Assembly (NCBI GenBank): GCA_963727285.1
Contig: CAVSFF010000011.1
Location: 124,001-188,000, forward strand
DNA: 64,000 nucleotides
From: CAITWD01 sp963727285
Lineage (GTDB): Bacteria > Actinomycetota > Thermoleophilia > Miltoncostaeales > Miltoncostaeaceae
Direction: 5' to 3'
A program made the translations under genes and the position numbers. The notes beneath the pieces are model-generated. The model was not told where the DNA came from. It worked only from the letters and a program-made list of their open reading frames with translations, and ran no database searches. Position 1 is the first letter of the stretch; every line of letters starts with the position of its first letter. Of the stretch, positions 44,231-51,381 are shown one piece after another.

Positions 44231-45040
44231 GTGACCCCGCCGCAGTTCCCGTCCCGCCAGCTTGCCCCCGCGCCGATCGATGTCGTGCGGGTCGCCCGGC
44301 TCGAGGCGGAGGTGGCCGCCGCCCGAGCGGCGCTGGTGCGGGTCGCGGTGCTCGAGCCCGCGGGCGACGTCCCGCGCGACCTGCTGCGCGTCGCCGCGGA
44401 TGAGCTGCGGACGCCGGCGACGGCGATCAGCGGCTATCTCCAGCTGATGCTCCAGGGCACCGCCGGACCCCTCGATCCGGAGCTGGAACACATGCTCGAA
44501 TGCGCGGTGTTCCACACCCGCCGCATGATCGAGATGGTCGACGATCTCGTTCTGATCGGGAACCTGTCCGGGCGGCCCGCGCGATATGCGCCCGTCGACA
44601 TCGCCCGGTTGGTGCGCGGCCGCGCACTCGATGCGGCCGGGCGGGCCGTCGCCCGCCAGGTGCGCCTCGAACTGCGTCTGAACGAGTGCCCGCCGGTGCG
44701 CGGTGACGCCCCGATCCTCGGGCGGGCGCTGGAGTGCCTGCTCGATCAGGCGATCACCTTCTCGCCGCCCTCGGCGACCGTGGTCTGCGCGTTGTCGTGT
44801 GTGGCGGGGCAGGCGGTGGTCGAGGTCTCCGATGACGGCGCCACGCCCGACGCGGCGGCCCTGGATGCGCTGCTCGACGGACGCCGGCCGGCGGCGCCCG
44901 ACGATCCCCGCACGCTGCTCGCCTCGCGTCTCGGCCTGGCGCTGGTGCGCATGGTCTGCGACGCACACGGGGGGCGTGCCGAGGCCGTGGCCGAAGCCGG
45001 ACAGACGACGGTCCGGATGGTGCTGCCGATCGCCGGGTAG
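44231..45040 (+). CDS. degenerate histidine kinase-like protein (H-box His replaced by Asp)
   Basis: A 269-residue soluble protein with a HisKA-like helix pair (50-110) and a HATPase_c-like domain (about 150-269). The H-box reads AADELRTPATAISGYL, with Asp57 (GAT) where the phospho-accepting His (CAT/CAC) is normal. The N-box reads LECLLDQAITFSP instead of NLLxNAIKFSP, and the G1 loop SDDGATPD lacks the second Gly. The G2-like LGLALVRMVCDAHGG is better kept. A short coiled coil precedes H-box. No partner regulator is adjacent. Phosphotransfer is unlikely; a binding or scaffold role is inferred. Confidence 0.75.
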   Translation: MTPPQFPSRQLAPAPIDVVRVARLEAEVAAARAALVRVAVLEPAGDVPRDLLRVAADELRTPATAISGYLQLMLQGTAGPLDPELEHMLECAVFHTRRMIEMVDDLVLIGNLSGRPARYAPVDIARLVRGRALDAAGRAVARQVRLELRLNECPPVRGDAPILGRALECLLDQAITFSPPSATVVCALSCVAGQAVVEVSDDGATPDAAALDALLDGRRPAAPDDPRTLLASRLGLALVRMVCDAHGGRAEAVAEAGQTTVRMVLPIAG

Positions 45041-45119
45041 CGGCTGGGCCGTGTGCAACGACGACGCGCGGTCCGTAGACTGACGCGGCCAATTGCCGAC
45101 GCCACGTGCGAGGGAGCCG

Positions 45120-46400
45120 ATGTCGCAGATCGCCGCCGTTCATGCTCGTCAGATCCTGGACTCGCGCGGTCAGCCGACCGTCGAGGTCGAAGCGACGCTC
45201 GCCAGCGGGGCCACCGGACGTGCCGCGGTGCCGTCCGGAGCCAGTACGGGTGCATTTGAGGCGGTGGAACTGCGGGATGGGGACGGGCGCGCGTTCTCCG
45301 GCAAGGGCGTGCTCAAGGCCGTGGCCAATGTCGAGGACGAGCTCGCCGGGGTGCTGATCGGCCTCGAGGCGACCGACCAGGCCGTCGTCGATCGCACGAT
45401 GATCGAACTCGACGGCACTCCCAACAAGGGTCGCCTGGGCGCCAACGCGATTCTGGGGTGCTCGCTGGCGGTGGCGAAGGCGGCCGCCCATGAGGCGGGG
45501 CTGCCGCTGTACCGCTATCTCGGCGGCGCGCAGGCCCATCGACTGCCGGTGCCGTTTATGAACATCCTCAACGGCGGCGCACACGCCGACAACTCGGTTG
45601 ACATGCAGGAGTTCATGGTCGCGCCGATCGGCGCCCGGAACTTCGCGGAGGCCCTGCGGATGGGCGCCGAGGTGTACCACACCCTCAAGCGCGTCCTGCA
45701 CACCCGCGGCCTCGGCACGGGAGTCGGCGACGAAGGCGGGTTCGCGCCGAACCTGGAGAACAACCAGCAGGCGCTGGACATCATCGTCGATGCGATCCAG
45801 CAGGCGGGCTACCGGCCCGGCGTCGACATCGCCCTTGCGCTCGACCCGGCGACGACCGAGCTGTGGCGCGATGGCGCCTACCACCTCGACGGCGAAGGCC
45901 GCGTGTTGACGTCGGTGGAGCTGTGCGAGTACTGGATCGAGCTGTGTGACCGGTACCCGATCATCTCGATCGAGGACGGCATGGCCGAGGAGGACTGGGA
46001 GGGTTGGCAGCTGCTGACCCAGCGCCTGTCCGACCGTGTCCAACTGGTGGGCGACGACCTGTTCGTGACGAACGTCGAGCGGCTGCAGATCGGGATCGAC
46101 CGCCATGCCGGCAACGCGATTCTGATCAAGCTCAACCAGATCGGGACCCTCACCGAGACGCTCGCCACGATGGAACTCGCAGCCCGCGCGGGTTTCGCCG
46201 CGATGGTGTCCCATCGTTCCGGCGAAACCGAGGACGTCTTCATTGCCGACCTCGCTGTCGCGACCGGATGCGGCCAGATCAAGACCGGGGCCCCGTCGCG
46301 AAGCGAGCGTGTGGCGAAGTACAACCAGCTGCTGCGGATCGAGGAGCTGCTCGGCCCCGCGGCGACCTACTCCGGGTCCGACGCCTTCCGCGCACGCTAG
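45120..46400 (+). CDS. eno: enolase
   Basis: A 426-residue glycolytic enzyme interconverting 2-phosphoglycerate and phosphoenolpyruvate. It has ARQILDSRGQPTVEVE, the loop SGASTG, the metal ligands in ALALDP-, SIEDGMAEEDW and VGDDLFVTN, and catalytic Lys in ILIKLNQIGT, ending HRSGETEDVFIADLAV. The ATG has GGGAG upstream and a TAGACT -10 at 45076-45081. The eno-ftsB-DUF501 order is typical of actinobacteria. Confidence 0.96.
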   Translation: MSQIAAVHARQILDSRGQPTVEVEATLASGATGRAAVPSGASTGAFEAVELRDGDGRAFSGKGVLKAVANVEDELAGVLIGLEATDQAVVDRTMIELDGTPNKGRLGANAILGCSLAVAKAAAHEAGLPLYRYLGGAQAHRLPVPFMNILNGGAHADNSVDMQEFMVAPIGARNFAEALRMGAEVYHTLKRVLHTRGLGTGVGDEGGFAPNLENNQQALDIIVDAIQQAGYRPGVDIALALDPATTELWRDGAYHLDGEGRVLTSVELCEYWIELCDRYPIISIEDGMAEEDWEGWQLLTQRLSDRVQLVGDDLFVTNVERLQIGIDRHAGNAILIKLNQIGTLTETLATMELAARAGFAAMVSHRSGETEDVFIADLAVATGCGQIKTGAPSRSERVAKYNQLLRIEELLGPAATYSGSDAFRAR

Positions 46401-46496
46401 CCGCGGGACACTTATCCCGGCGATTTCGGGCGAAAATCCTGGCCGACCCGGGAGGAGCACCGGTGGCGGAGGCGTACCTAGGACGTACCGCGGCAA

Positions 46497-46859
46497 TTGC
46501 CGCCGCCGACGCATCACCGGGGACGTCCGACGCCTTCTCCACGCACCATCGTCATCGCGGGTCTGTTTGCCGCCGTCGGGCTGAGCTACATCGGCCCGGT
46601 CAGCGGCTACCTGTCGACCAAGAGCACGCTGCGCTCGCAGGAAATTGCGCTGACCAAGTTGCAGGGCCAGCGCGAAACCCTGGCCGGCCAGCTCGCGCAG
46701 CTCAAGCAGCCGCAGATCCTCGAGATCCGCGCGCGCGAGATCGGGATGTTGCGCCCCGGCGAGCAGGGGTTCGTCATCGACTTCTATTCGCCGAAGCCGA
46801 AGGCGAAGCTGCCACAGGGTCTTGAGCTCATCCTTCCCAAACACTCCGGGGCCTCCTGA
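46497..46859 (+). CDS. FtsB/DivIC-type septum formation initiator
   Basis: A 120-residue bitopic division protein: a short basic/Pro-rich start, one membrane helix (TIVIAGLFAAVGLSYIG), a coiled coil (residues 45-75) and the conserved EIRAREIGMLRPGEQGFVI. FtsB/DivIC links FtsL and FtsQ in the divisome. The frame opens only from a TTG with no ribosome site. A strong GGGAGGAG followed by GTG (46463) lies upstream in another frame; removing one G from the run at 46519-46522 would join the two. A frameshift is therefore possible, and the true N-terminus may differ. Confidence 0.8.
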   Translation: MPPPTHHRGRPTPSPRTIVIAGLFAAVGLSYIGPVSGYLSTKSTLRSQEIALTKLQGQRETLAGQLAQLKQPQILEIRAREIGMLRPGEQGFVIDFYSPKPKAKLPQGLELILPKHSGAS

Positions 46860-47307
46860 CCCCGAGGTTGTCGCGCGGCTGCTCGGTCGTCCGCCGTTTA
46901 CCCGGTATTCGTTGGCGGTCGCATGCCCATACGGGGCTCCGGCGGTGTTGGCCAATGAGCCCGTCGATATCCATGGCCGTCCGTTCCCGACCCGTTTTTG
47001 GCTCGCCTGCCGCTCGCTCGTCGAGGCGGTCAGCCGTCTGGAGGCAGCGGGCGGAGTGCGGGAACTGGAGGACGATCCCGCGATGGCGGATCACGTTCTC
47101 GCCGCCAATGCCCGGCATCGGGCGCTCCATGACGGGAGCAACATCGGCGGTGTACGCGACCCCTCTCGGGTGAAGTGCCTGCACGCGCACCTCGCGTTTG
47201 CGATGGCGAGCGGGGGGTCCGAGATCGGCGACTGGATCGCCGCCCGGACCGATCTCACCTGGCCGCCGGTGTGTTGCGTGGCACGGTTGGCGCCCGATGT
47301 CGGCTGA
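46822..47307 (+). CDS. DUF501 family protein
   Basis: A 161-residue protein of the actinobacterial DUF501 family, which follows ftsB in Mycobacterium and relatives. Family features are the ACPYGAPAVLANEP region, GRPFPTRFWLACRSL, and RVKCLHAHLAFAMA with conserved Cys-His. Function unknown. The TTG start overlaps the ftsB end by 38 bp; no other start precedes the conserved part. Two vicinal Cys are at the end (PPVCCVAR). Confidence 0.82.
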   Translation: MSSSFPNTPGPPDPEVVARLLGRPPFTRYSLAVACPYGAPAVLANEPVDIHGRPFPTRFWLACRSLVEAVSRLEAAGGVRELEDDPAMADHVLAANARHRALHDGSNIGGVRDPSRVKCLHAHLAFAMASGGSEIGDWIAARTDLTWPPVCCVARLAPDVG

Positions 47308-47626
47308 CGCCGCCGAGATTCAGGCCGCGCGCTTTTCCTGGGAAGAGGGCCTCCGTCGCCTCGAGTCGGATCGGTCGGCGGTGCGCGGGCTGCGCAACGA
47401 GCTCTCGTTCGCGGTCGTCGACGAGTTGCGCCGGCAGGTCGGTGTCACGTTCACCATGGCCGATCTCGCCCGCGCCTACCGCACCGCCTCGACGTGGTAC
47501 TTCGACGTGGCGGCGCGGGTCGCCCCGGCCGAGACCGACGCGTGGGATCCTGCGCTCGCGCTCGATGCCGGGTTCGCGCGGATGGCGCGCATGGCCACCG
47601 ACGCCCCGGGCCGCGGGCGCGACTAG
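47297..47626 (+). CDS. hypothetical protein
   Basis: A 109-residue helical protein that overlaps DUF501 by 11 bp. It has no recognised domain. A central stretch, LRNELSFAVVDELRRQVG, followed by FTMADLARAYRTASTWYFDV, looks like a compact alpha bundle. Actinobacterial ppx often follows DUF501; it is absent here. The TAG stop shares CTAG with the convergent gene. Confidence 0.55.
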   Translation: MSADAAEIQAARFSWEEGLRRLESDRSAVRGLRNELSFAVVDELRRQVGVTFTMADLARAYRTASTWYFDVAARVAPAETDAWDPALALDAGFARMARMATDAPGRGRD

Positions 47627-48630
47627 CCGCCTCCGGTCCCGGGCGGCGGCGCGGTCCAGAGCTCGAGCAGTTCCGGGGCATCGGTCTCGCCGCGCTCGAT
47701 CAGCGCATGGATCTGGGCGAGTGACTCCCGGCGCAGATACACGTGCCGCTGGCCCACGCTCGGCTTCTCCCCGAGCAGGCCGGCGCGGATGAGCGCTTCC
47801 CCGACCGCCAGCGCCTCGTGGCGTTGGTCGGCCGACACGCCGCGGTAGAGGTGGTCGACGGCGGTGTGGTAGTTCGTGCCGACCTTGCCCATGCGCAGGA
47901 GCCGCTGCAGGACGCGGCGGGCGTGGCGCCGCCGCGGACAGGGATCGTCGTCGATGCCGAGGCCCGGCGTCAGGTCGGCGGACTCGGCGGGAAGGGGGTC
48001 GCCGGAAAAGCCCCAGTTGCGCAAGTTATGGACCATGTCGGGATCCGCGCCGTCAACCTCGAGCGACTGGCCGCGGGCGGCAAGCGCGATGGCGACCTCG
48101 ACGGGATGCGCCCCCACCGCGGCCGCCAGCACCGCGAGCCCCGACTGGGCACGGGCGCGGCCAAGGACCAGTTCGGGGCGCCCGGCCACGACGCCGGGCA
48201 GGGTCGCGATGCCGACGCGTGCGGCGTCGGGCAAACGCTCGGCGATCGCAAGGGCGATCAGCTCCTGATCGGCGCCGGGCGCCTCGATCAGCACCCAGTC
48301 GTGCCAGTCGCAGACCGCCAGCGCGGCGGGGTCGGTGCCCGCGTCGATCGCTGCCGCCAGGATTGCCGCGAGAACCCGCGCCGGACCCGGCGGCGCAAAG
48401 GCCCGGGCGTGGTCCGTTGTCACCGGGAGGACCCACACCGGCGTCCCGTCCCCGAGCGCGCCGACCCAGACCCAGATGGTCATACCCTTGCCGTGCGTCT
48501 CGCGAGCGCTGGCCGCCAGGGTCTGGGCGACGGCCTCGTCCCGGTCGCCGCGCTGCCAGGTCATCAGGTCCCGCGCCACCACCTCCGGGTCGCGGCCGAG
48601 GTCGGCGAAGGTGATCTCACGGCGTGCCAT
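47623..48630 (-). CDS. conserved hypothetical protein with C-terminal winged-helix-like region
   Basis: A 335-residue protein I do not recognise. Residues 1-200 are Ala/Leu-rich with beta-strand segments (TIWVWVGALGDGTPVWVLP; WVLIEAPGADQELIALAIAE). Residues 235-320 look like a winged helix or replication-type DNA-binding domain (RRVLQRLLRMGKVGTNYHTA, HEALAVGEALIRAGLLGEKP, RHVYLRRE). No Cys cluster or catalytic motif is seen. It lies alone on the minus strand between two plus-strand runs and is convergent with the gene at 47297. Confidence 0.6.
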   Translation of the reverse strand: MARREITFADLGRDPEVVARDLMTWQRGDRDEAVAQTLAASARETHGKGMTIWVWVGALGDGTPVWVLPVTTDHARAFAPPGPARVLAAILAAAIDAGTDPAALAVCDWHDWVLIEAPGADQELIALAIAERLPDAARVGIATLPGVVAGRPELVLGRARAQSGLAVLAAAVGAHPVEVAIALAARGQSLEVDGADPDMVHNLRNWGFSGDPLPAESADLTPGLGIDDDPCPRRRHARRVLQRLLRMGKVGTNYHTAVDHLYRGVSADQRHEALAVGEALIRAGLLGEKPSVGQRHVYLRRESLAQIHALIERGETDAPELLELWTAPPPGTGGG

Positions 48631-48678
48631 CCCGGAAATGTCGCAGATTGCGACGCCCGGGGGAGTGCGATCGGAGCC

Positions 48679-49188
48679 TCAGGCCGCGGCTCCGGCCGCC
48701 TCGGCCGCGATCAGACGGGCCTTGAGATCGGCACCGCCGCGGTAGTCGCCGGCCGTTCCGTCGCTGCGCACGATGCGATGGCAGCCCACGACGAGCGGGA
48801 CCGGGTTGGTGGCGCAGACGTGTGCCGCCGCCCGGATCGCGCGCGGACGGCCGGCCGCCGCTGCGAGTCCGGCATAGCTGAGGGTCGTTCCGGGCGGGAC
48901 GGCCGCGATCGCGTCGAGCACCGCCCGGGCGAACGGCGTGTGGACAAGCCGGAGGTCGGCCGCCGGCGCGGGGCCGTTCGGGTGGCCCGACAGTGCGTCG
49001 CCGAGCCAGGACAGCTCGTCGGCGAGCGCGTCCGGATCGTCGCGCACATCTCCGAGCGCGGCCAGTTCGATGCCGACGCGCGCCTGATCCTCTGAGGCGA
49101 AGGCGATCCGTAGGATGCCGTCCCGCGTGGCCGCGACGGTCAGCGGCCCGTGGGGATGGCGCAGGGTGGCGGTGCGGATCTCGGTCAC
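48679..49188 (-). CDS. ogt: methylated-DNA--protein-cysteine methyltransferase
   Basis: A 169-residue O6-alkylguanine-DNA alkyltransferase that transfers the alkyl group to its own Cys. The active site reads VVGCHRIVRSDG, with Gly where Pro is normal in PCHRV; Cys, His and Arg are present. The family helix (TTLSYAGLAAAAGRPRAIRA) and the Asn hinge (ATNPVPLVV) are present. GTG follows AGAGGAG. A TAGCCT -10 (minus) is 19-24 nt upstream, but the SOS-box gene 44 nt upstream could also read into it. Confidence 0.88.
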   Translation of the reverse strand: MTEIRTATLRHPHGPLTVAATRDGILRIAFASEDQARVGIELAALGDVRDDPDALADELSWLGDALSGHPNGPAPAADLRLVHTPFARAVLDAIAAVPPGTTLSYAGLAAAAGRPRAIRAAAHVCATNPVPLVVGCHRIVRSDGTAGDYRGGADLKARLIAAEAAGAAA

Positions 49189-49232
49189 GGGGCTCCTCTC
49201 TGTCCCGAGGCTAGCGCGCAACCGGCCGGACG

Positions 49233-49490
49233 TCATCCTCTGCTGCGGGCACCCGGCACGAAGGCTTCCCCGGTGCGCCGCCGCCGTTCGAGCCAGTCCA
49301 GCAGGCGGTCCCGCTGCCCGTCGTCGAGCCAATTGACCAGCGCGTGGCGCAATCGTTCGAGCGGATCACCGGCACCCGCCAGGGCCTGGTTTCGCCGGGT
49401 CCGCCACGCGAGCCAGCCGACCAGACGCTCGGCGTCGGCCTCGCTCAGATGGACACGGCAGAAGATCTCGATGTCCTCGGGGCTCGCCAT
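49233..49490 (-). CDS. small protein under a LexA-type box
   Basis: An 85-residue acidic-then-basic helical protein with one Cys. No family is recognised; the pattern (ERLVGWLAWRTRRN, ERLRHALVNWLDDGQRDRLL, DWLERRRR) is of three amphipathic Trp-containing helices. The ATG at 49490 is chosen because TATGAT (49505-49500, minus) ends 9 nt upstream and the LexA palindrome covers the interval above it; an earlier ATG lies within the palindrome. ogt is 44 nt downstream. SOS control by LexA is predicted; the function is unknown. Confidence 0.6.
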   Translation of the reverse strand: MASPEDIEIFCRVHLSEADAERLVGWLAWRTRRNQALAGAGDPLERLRHALVNWLDDGQRDRLLDWLERRRRTGEAFVPGARSRG

Positions 49491-49505
49491 GGGAGGGGCA
49501 TCATA

Positions 49506-49523
49506 TACGAACATATGTTCGTA
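49506..49523. promoter_or_regulatory. LexA (SOS) box, 18-bp perfect palindrome
   Basis: TACGAACATATGTTCGTA is a perfect palindrome whose core CGAACATATGTTCG is the DinR/LexA consensus of Gram-positive bacteria (CGAACRNRYGTTCG). It lies 18 bp before the ATG of the minus-strand small gene, next to its -10 element, so bound LexA would block transcription. Confidence 0.85.
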
Positions 49524-49565
49524 GCTACGACGGGGTTCCGCGGTCGCACGGGGCCGACAACGACG

Positions 49566-49592
49566 GACGCCGCGCGAGAATCGCGCGGCGTC
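49566..49592. terminator. perfect 12-bp hairpin after rpoZ
   Basis: GACGCCGCGCGA (49566-49577) and its exact complement (49581-49592) form a 12-bp stem with a GAA loop, 48 nt after the stop of the minus-strand rpoZ gene. No U-tract; it is the only structure between rpoZ and the LexA box. Confidence 0.7.
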
Positions 49593-49639
49593 GGCGGAAC
49601 TGTGGGCATCGGGTGCGCGCCATCGTCGGCGCGATGCGG

Positions 49640-50188
49640 CTAGGACTCGTCTTCCTCGTCCTCTGCGGCCTCCTGCTCGGCGAGACCCTCCAGGCTGACC
49701 GCGGTAATCTCGTCGCCTTCCAGGGCGACGGTCGTCTCGGTCTCCTCCTCGGCGTCATCGTCCTCGACGACCTCGGCAGGCGCCTCTCCGTCGAGCACCT
49801 GGGCCAGCGCCGGTGTGAGCTCGCCGTCCTCCTCGGCCGTGAGCTCGCCGTCTTCGTCCTCGTCGCTGAGGCTCTCGAGCAACAGCGTCTCGTCGAGCGG
49901 GTCGACCTCGTCGACCGTGATCGGGTCGATCAGGTCGGCCTTGCCTTCCGGGTCCCAATGCACAATGACCTCGCCTGCGAGAATCTCGGCCTCGGCGAGC
50001 GCCACCGGGTCACGCGTGATCAGCTCGCCCGCGGCGGGCGGGGGTGCTGACTCGGCACGCAGCTCTGCGGGGTCGGCAGTCAGCCAGAGGGTGATCTGCC
50101 GAGCGCGCTTGGACACGGCGTGCACGAGTGCATACCGCGAACCGTCGACGTGCTCCAACGCCTGATCCAGGCGACGTCCGTACAGCAT
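49640..50188 (-). CDS. rpoZ: RNA polymerase omega subunit with long acidic tail
   Basis: A 182-residue protein whose first 85 residues match omega: LDQALEHVDGSRYALVHAVS followed by KRARQI, and the later DPVALAEAEILAGEV. The R..LV..A..RARQ core is diagnostic. Omega helps assemble the beta-prime subunit. The remaining 95 residues are acidic and low complexity, doubling the usual size of 70-110 residues. GGGGGG precedes the ATG. It is divergent from csrA. Usually rpoZ follows gmk; here it stands alone. Confidence 0.78.
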   Translation of the reverse strand: MLYGRRLDQALEHVDGSRYALVHAVSKRARQITLWLTADPAELRAESAPPPAAGELITRDPVALAEAEILAGEVIVHWDPEGKADLIDPITVDEVDPLDETLLLESLSDEDEDGELTAEEDGELTPALAQVLDGEAPAEVVEDDDAEEETETTVALEGDEITAVSLEGLAEQEAAEDEEDES

Positions 50189-50290
50189 TAATTCCCCCCG
50201 AAGGTCTATTCAAGGCACCAGCCCGAACGTGCATACTACTCCGAGTCCGCGCATTGGCGCGTACTGCAGAGCGCAAGGAGGCCTCTGGAC

Positions 50291-50518
50291 ATGTTGGTGC
50301 TGACCCGCAAGAAGCATCAGAGCATCATGGTCGGAGACGACATCGAGATCTCGATTCTCGACGTGGTCGGCGACAAGGTGCGCATCGGCATCGAGGCCCC
50401 TCGTGAGATCTCGGTGTTCCGCAAAGAGGTATTCCTCGAGATCCATCCGCCACCGGATGTCGCCCCGGATGGCGTCGAGGTGGTCGAGATCGCGACCGAG
50501 GCCGACGAACCGGCCTGA
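50291..50518 (+). CDS. csrA: carbon storage regulator CsrA
   Basis: A 75-residue RNA-binding regulator. It begins MLVLTRKKHQSIMVGDDIEI, followed by VLDVVGDKVRIGIEAPREIS and VFRKEVFLEI, matching CsrA; a C-terminal 15-residue acidic tail is extra. CsrA binds GGA motifs near ribosome sites and represses translation, in Bacillus of flagellin together with FliW. AAGGAGG lies 8 nt before the ATG, and a second GGA lies at 50286-50288, so self-control is possible. No fliW or flagellin gene is near. Confidence 0.92.
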   Translation: MLVLTRKKHQSIMVGDDIEISILDVVGDKVRIGIEAPREISVFRKEVFLEIHPPPDVAPDGVEVVEIATEADEPA

Positions 50519-50612
50519 TCTTTCGCTCGGCGGTGTGCCGGAGTGCGCTGGCGCATGCCCGTGGCCGGTCGCGGCCCGGGCGGCTGATCACCCTCGGGCG
50601 TCCGAAGCGGGC

Positions 50613-50618
50613 TAGGCT
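50613..50618 (+). promoter_or_regulatory. -10 element of a leaderless promoter (dedA)
   Basis: TAGGCT ends 8 nt before the GTG at 50627, without a ribosome-binding site between. Confidence 0.45.
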
Positions 50619-50626
50619 GCCCCTCC

Positions 50627-51337
50627 GTGGGCTGGTTTCACACCAACATCCTGGAGCCAATCCAGAACTTCCTGCTTGGCCACGGCGGCGTGGTCGCGTA
50701 TCTGATCGTCTTCGGTCTGGTGTTCGCCGAGGACGCGCTGTTTGTCGGGTTTGTCATTCCCGGCGAGACCGCTGCCGTGCTGGGAGGGGTGTTGGCGAGC
50801 CGGGGCTCGGTCGACGTGTGGGTGATGATGGCCGTCGTTGTGGTGGCCGCGATCGCCGGTGACTCGGTCGGCTACGAGATCGGGCGGCATTTCGGGACCC
50901 GCATCCTGCGCATGCGGCCGCTGCGTAAGCACCAGCACCGGGTTCACCGCGCCCAGGAGTTTGTCCGCCGTCGCGGAGCGCCGGCGGTGTTCCTCGGACG
51001 CTTCGTCGCGTTCTTCCGGGCGACCGTGCCCGGCCTGGCCGGCATGAGTCGCATGCCCTACCGGACCTTCATCTCCTGGAATGCGGTCGGCGGTTTTGTC
51101 TGGGGTATCGGCGTGGTGATGATCGGATGGCTGGCGGGCAATTCGTTCGCCCGGGTCGAGCAGGCCGCCGGCACCGTCGCAGCGATCGTCGTGGCGGTGA
51201 TCGTGATCGGCGCGCTCATCGTCTGGGCCGTACGCGGACATCGCCGCGAGGTCGAGGAGGAGCGGGTCGAGGAGGCGCGCGACGGCATCGACGAGGTCGA
51301 GGCGTCGATCACCTCGGACACCGACGGCATCGAGTAG
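50627..51337 (+). CDS. DedA family membrane protein
   Basis: A 236-residue protein of the DedA/SNARE-associated (VTT) family, now linked with flipping of undecaprenyl phosphate and other lipids. It shows FAEDALFVGFVIPGETAAVLGG and GRFVAFFRATVPGLAGMSRM with the conserved acidic and Arg residues in the membrane-re-entrant loops, four to five hydrophobic helices and a charged C-terminal tail. A leaderless promoter precedes it and a strong terminator follows. Confidence 0.88.
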   Translation: MGWFHTNILEPIQNFLLGHGGVVAYLIVFGLVFAEDALFVGFVIPGETAAVLGGVLASRGSVDVWVMMAVVVVAAIAGDSVGYEIGRHFGTRILRMRPLRKHQHRVHRAQEFVRRRGAPAVFLGRFVAFFRATVPGLAGMSRMPYRTFISWNAVGGFVWGIGVVMIGWLAGNSFARVEQAAGTVAAIVVAVIVIGALIVWAVRGHRREVEEERVEEARDGIDEVEASITSDTDGIE

Positions 51338-51374
51338 GCCGCCCCGCGGCGGATCCGTCCCGCCGCGGGGCGGC
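51338..51374. terminator. bidirectional terminator with perfect 15-bp stem
   Basis: Arms 51338-51352 (GCCGCCCCGCGGCGG) and 51360-51374 are fully complementary around a 7-nt loop. It lies between the convergent stops of dedA (51337) and the F420-type gene (51382). Confidence 0.8.
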
Positions 51375-51381
51375 GCCCGGC

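Noticed and set aside
46004..46825. Second frame across eno and ftsB as a separate gene
   Set aside because: Its product beyond 46540 is the out-of-frame shadow of ftsB; only its start region matters, as noted under the frameshift finding.
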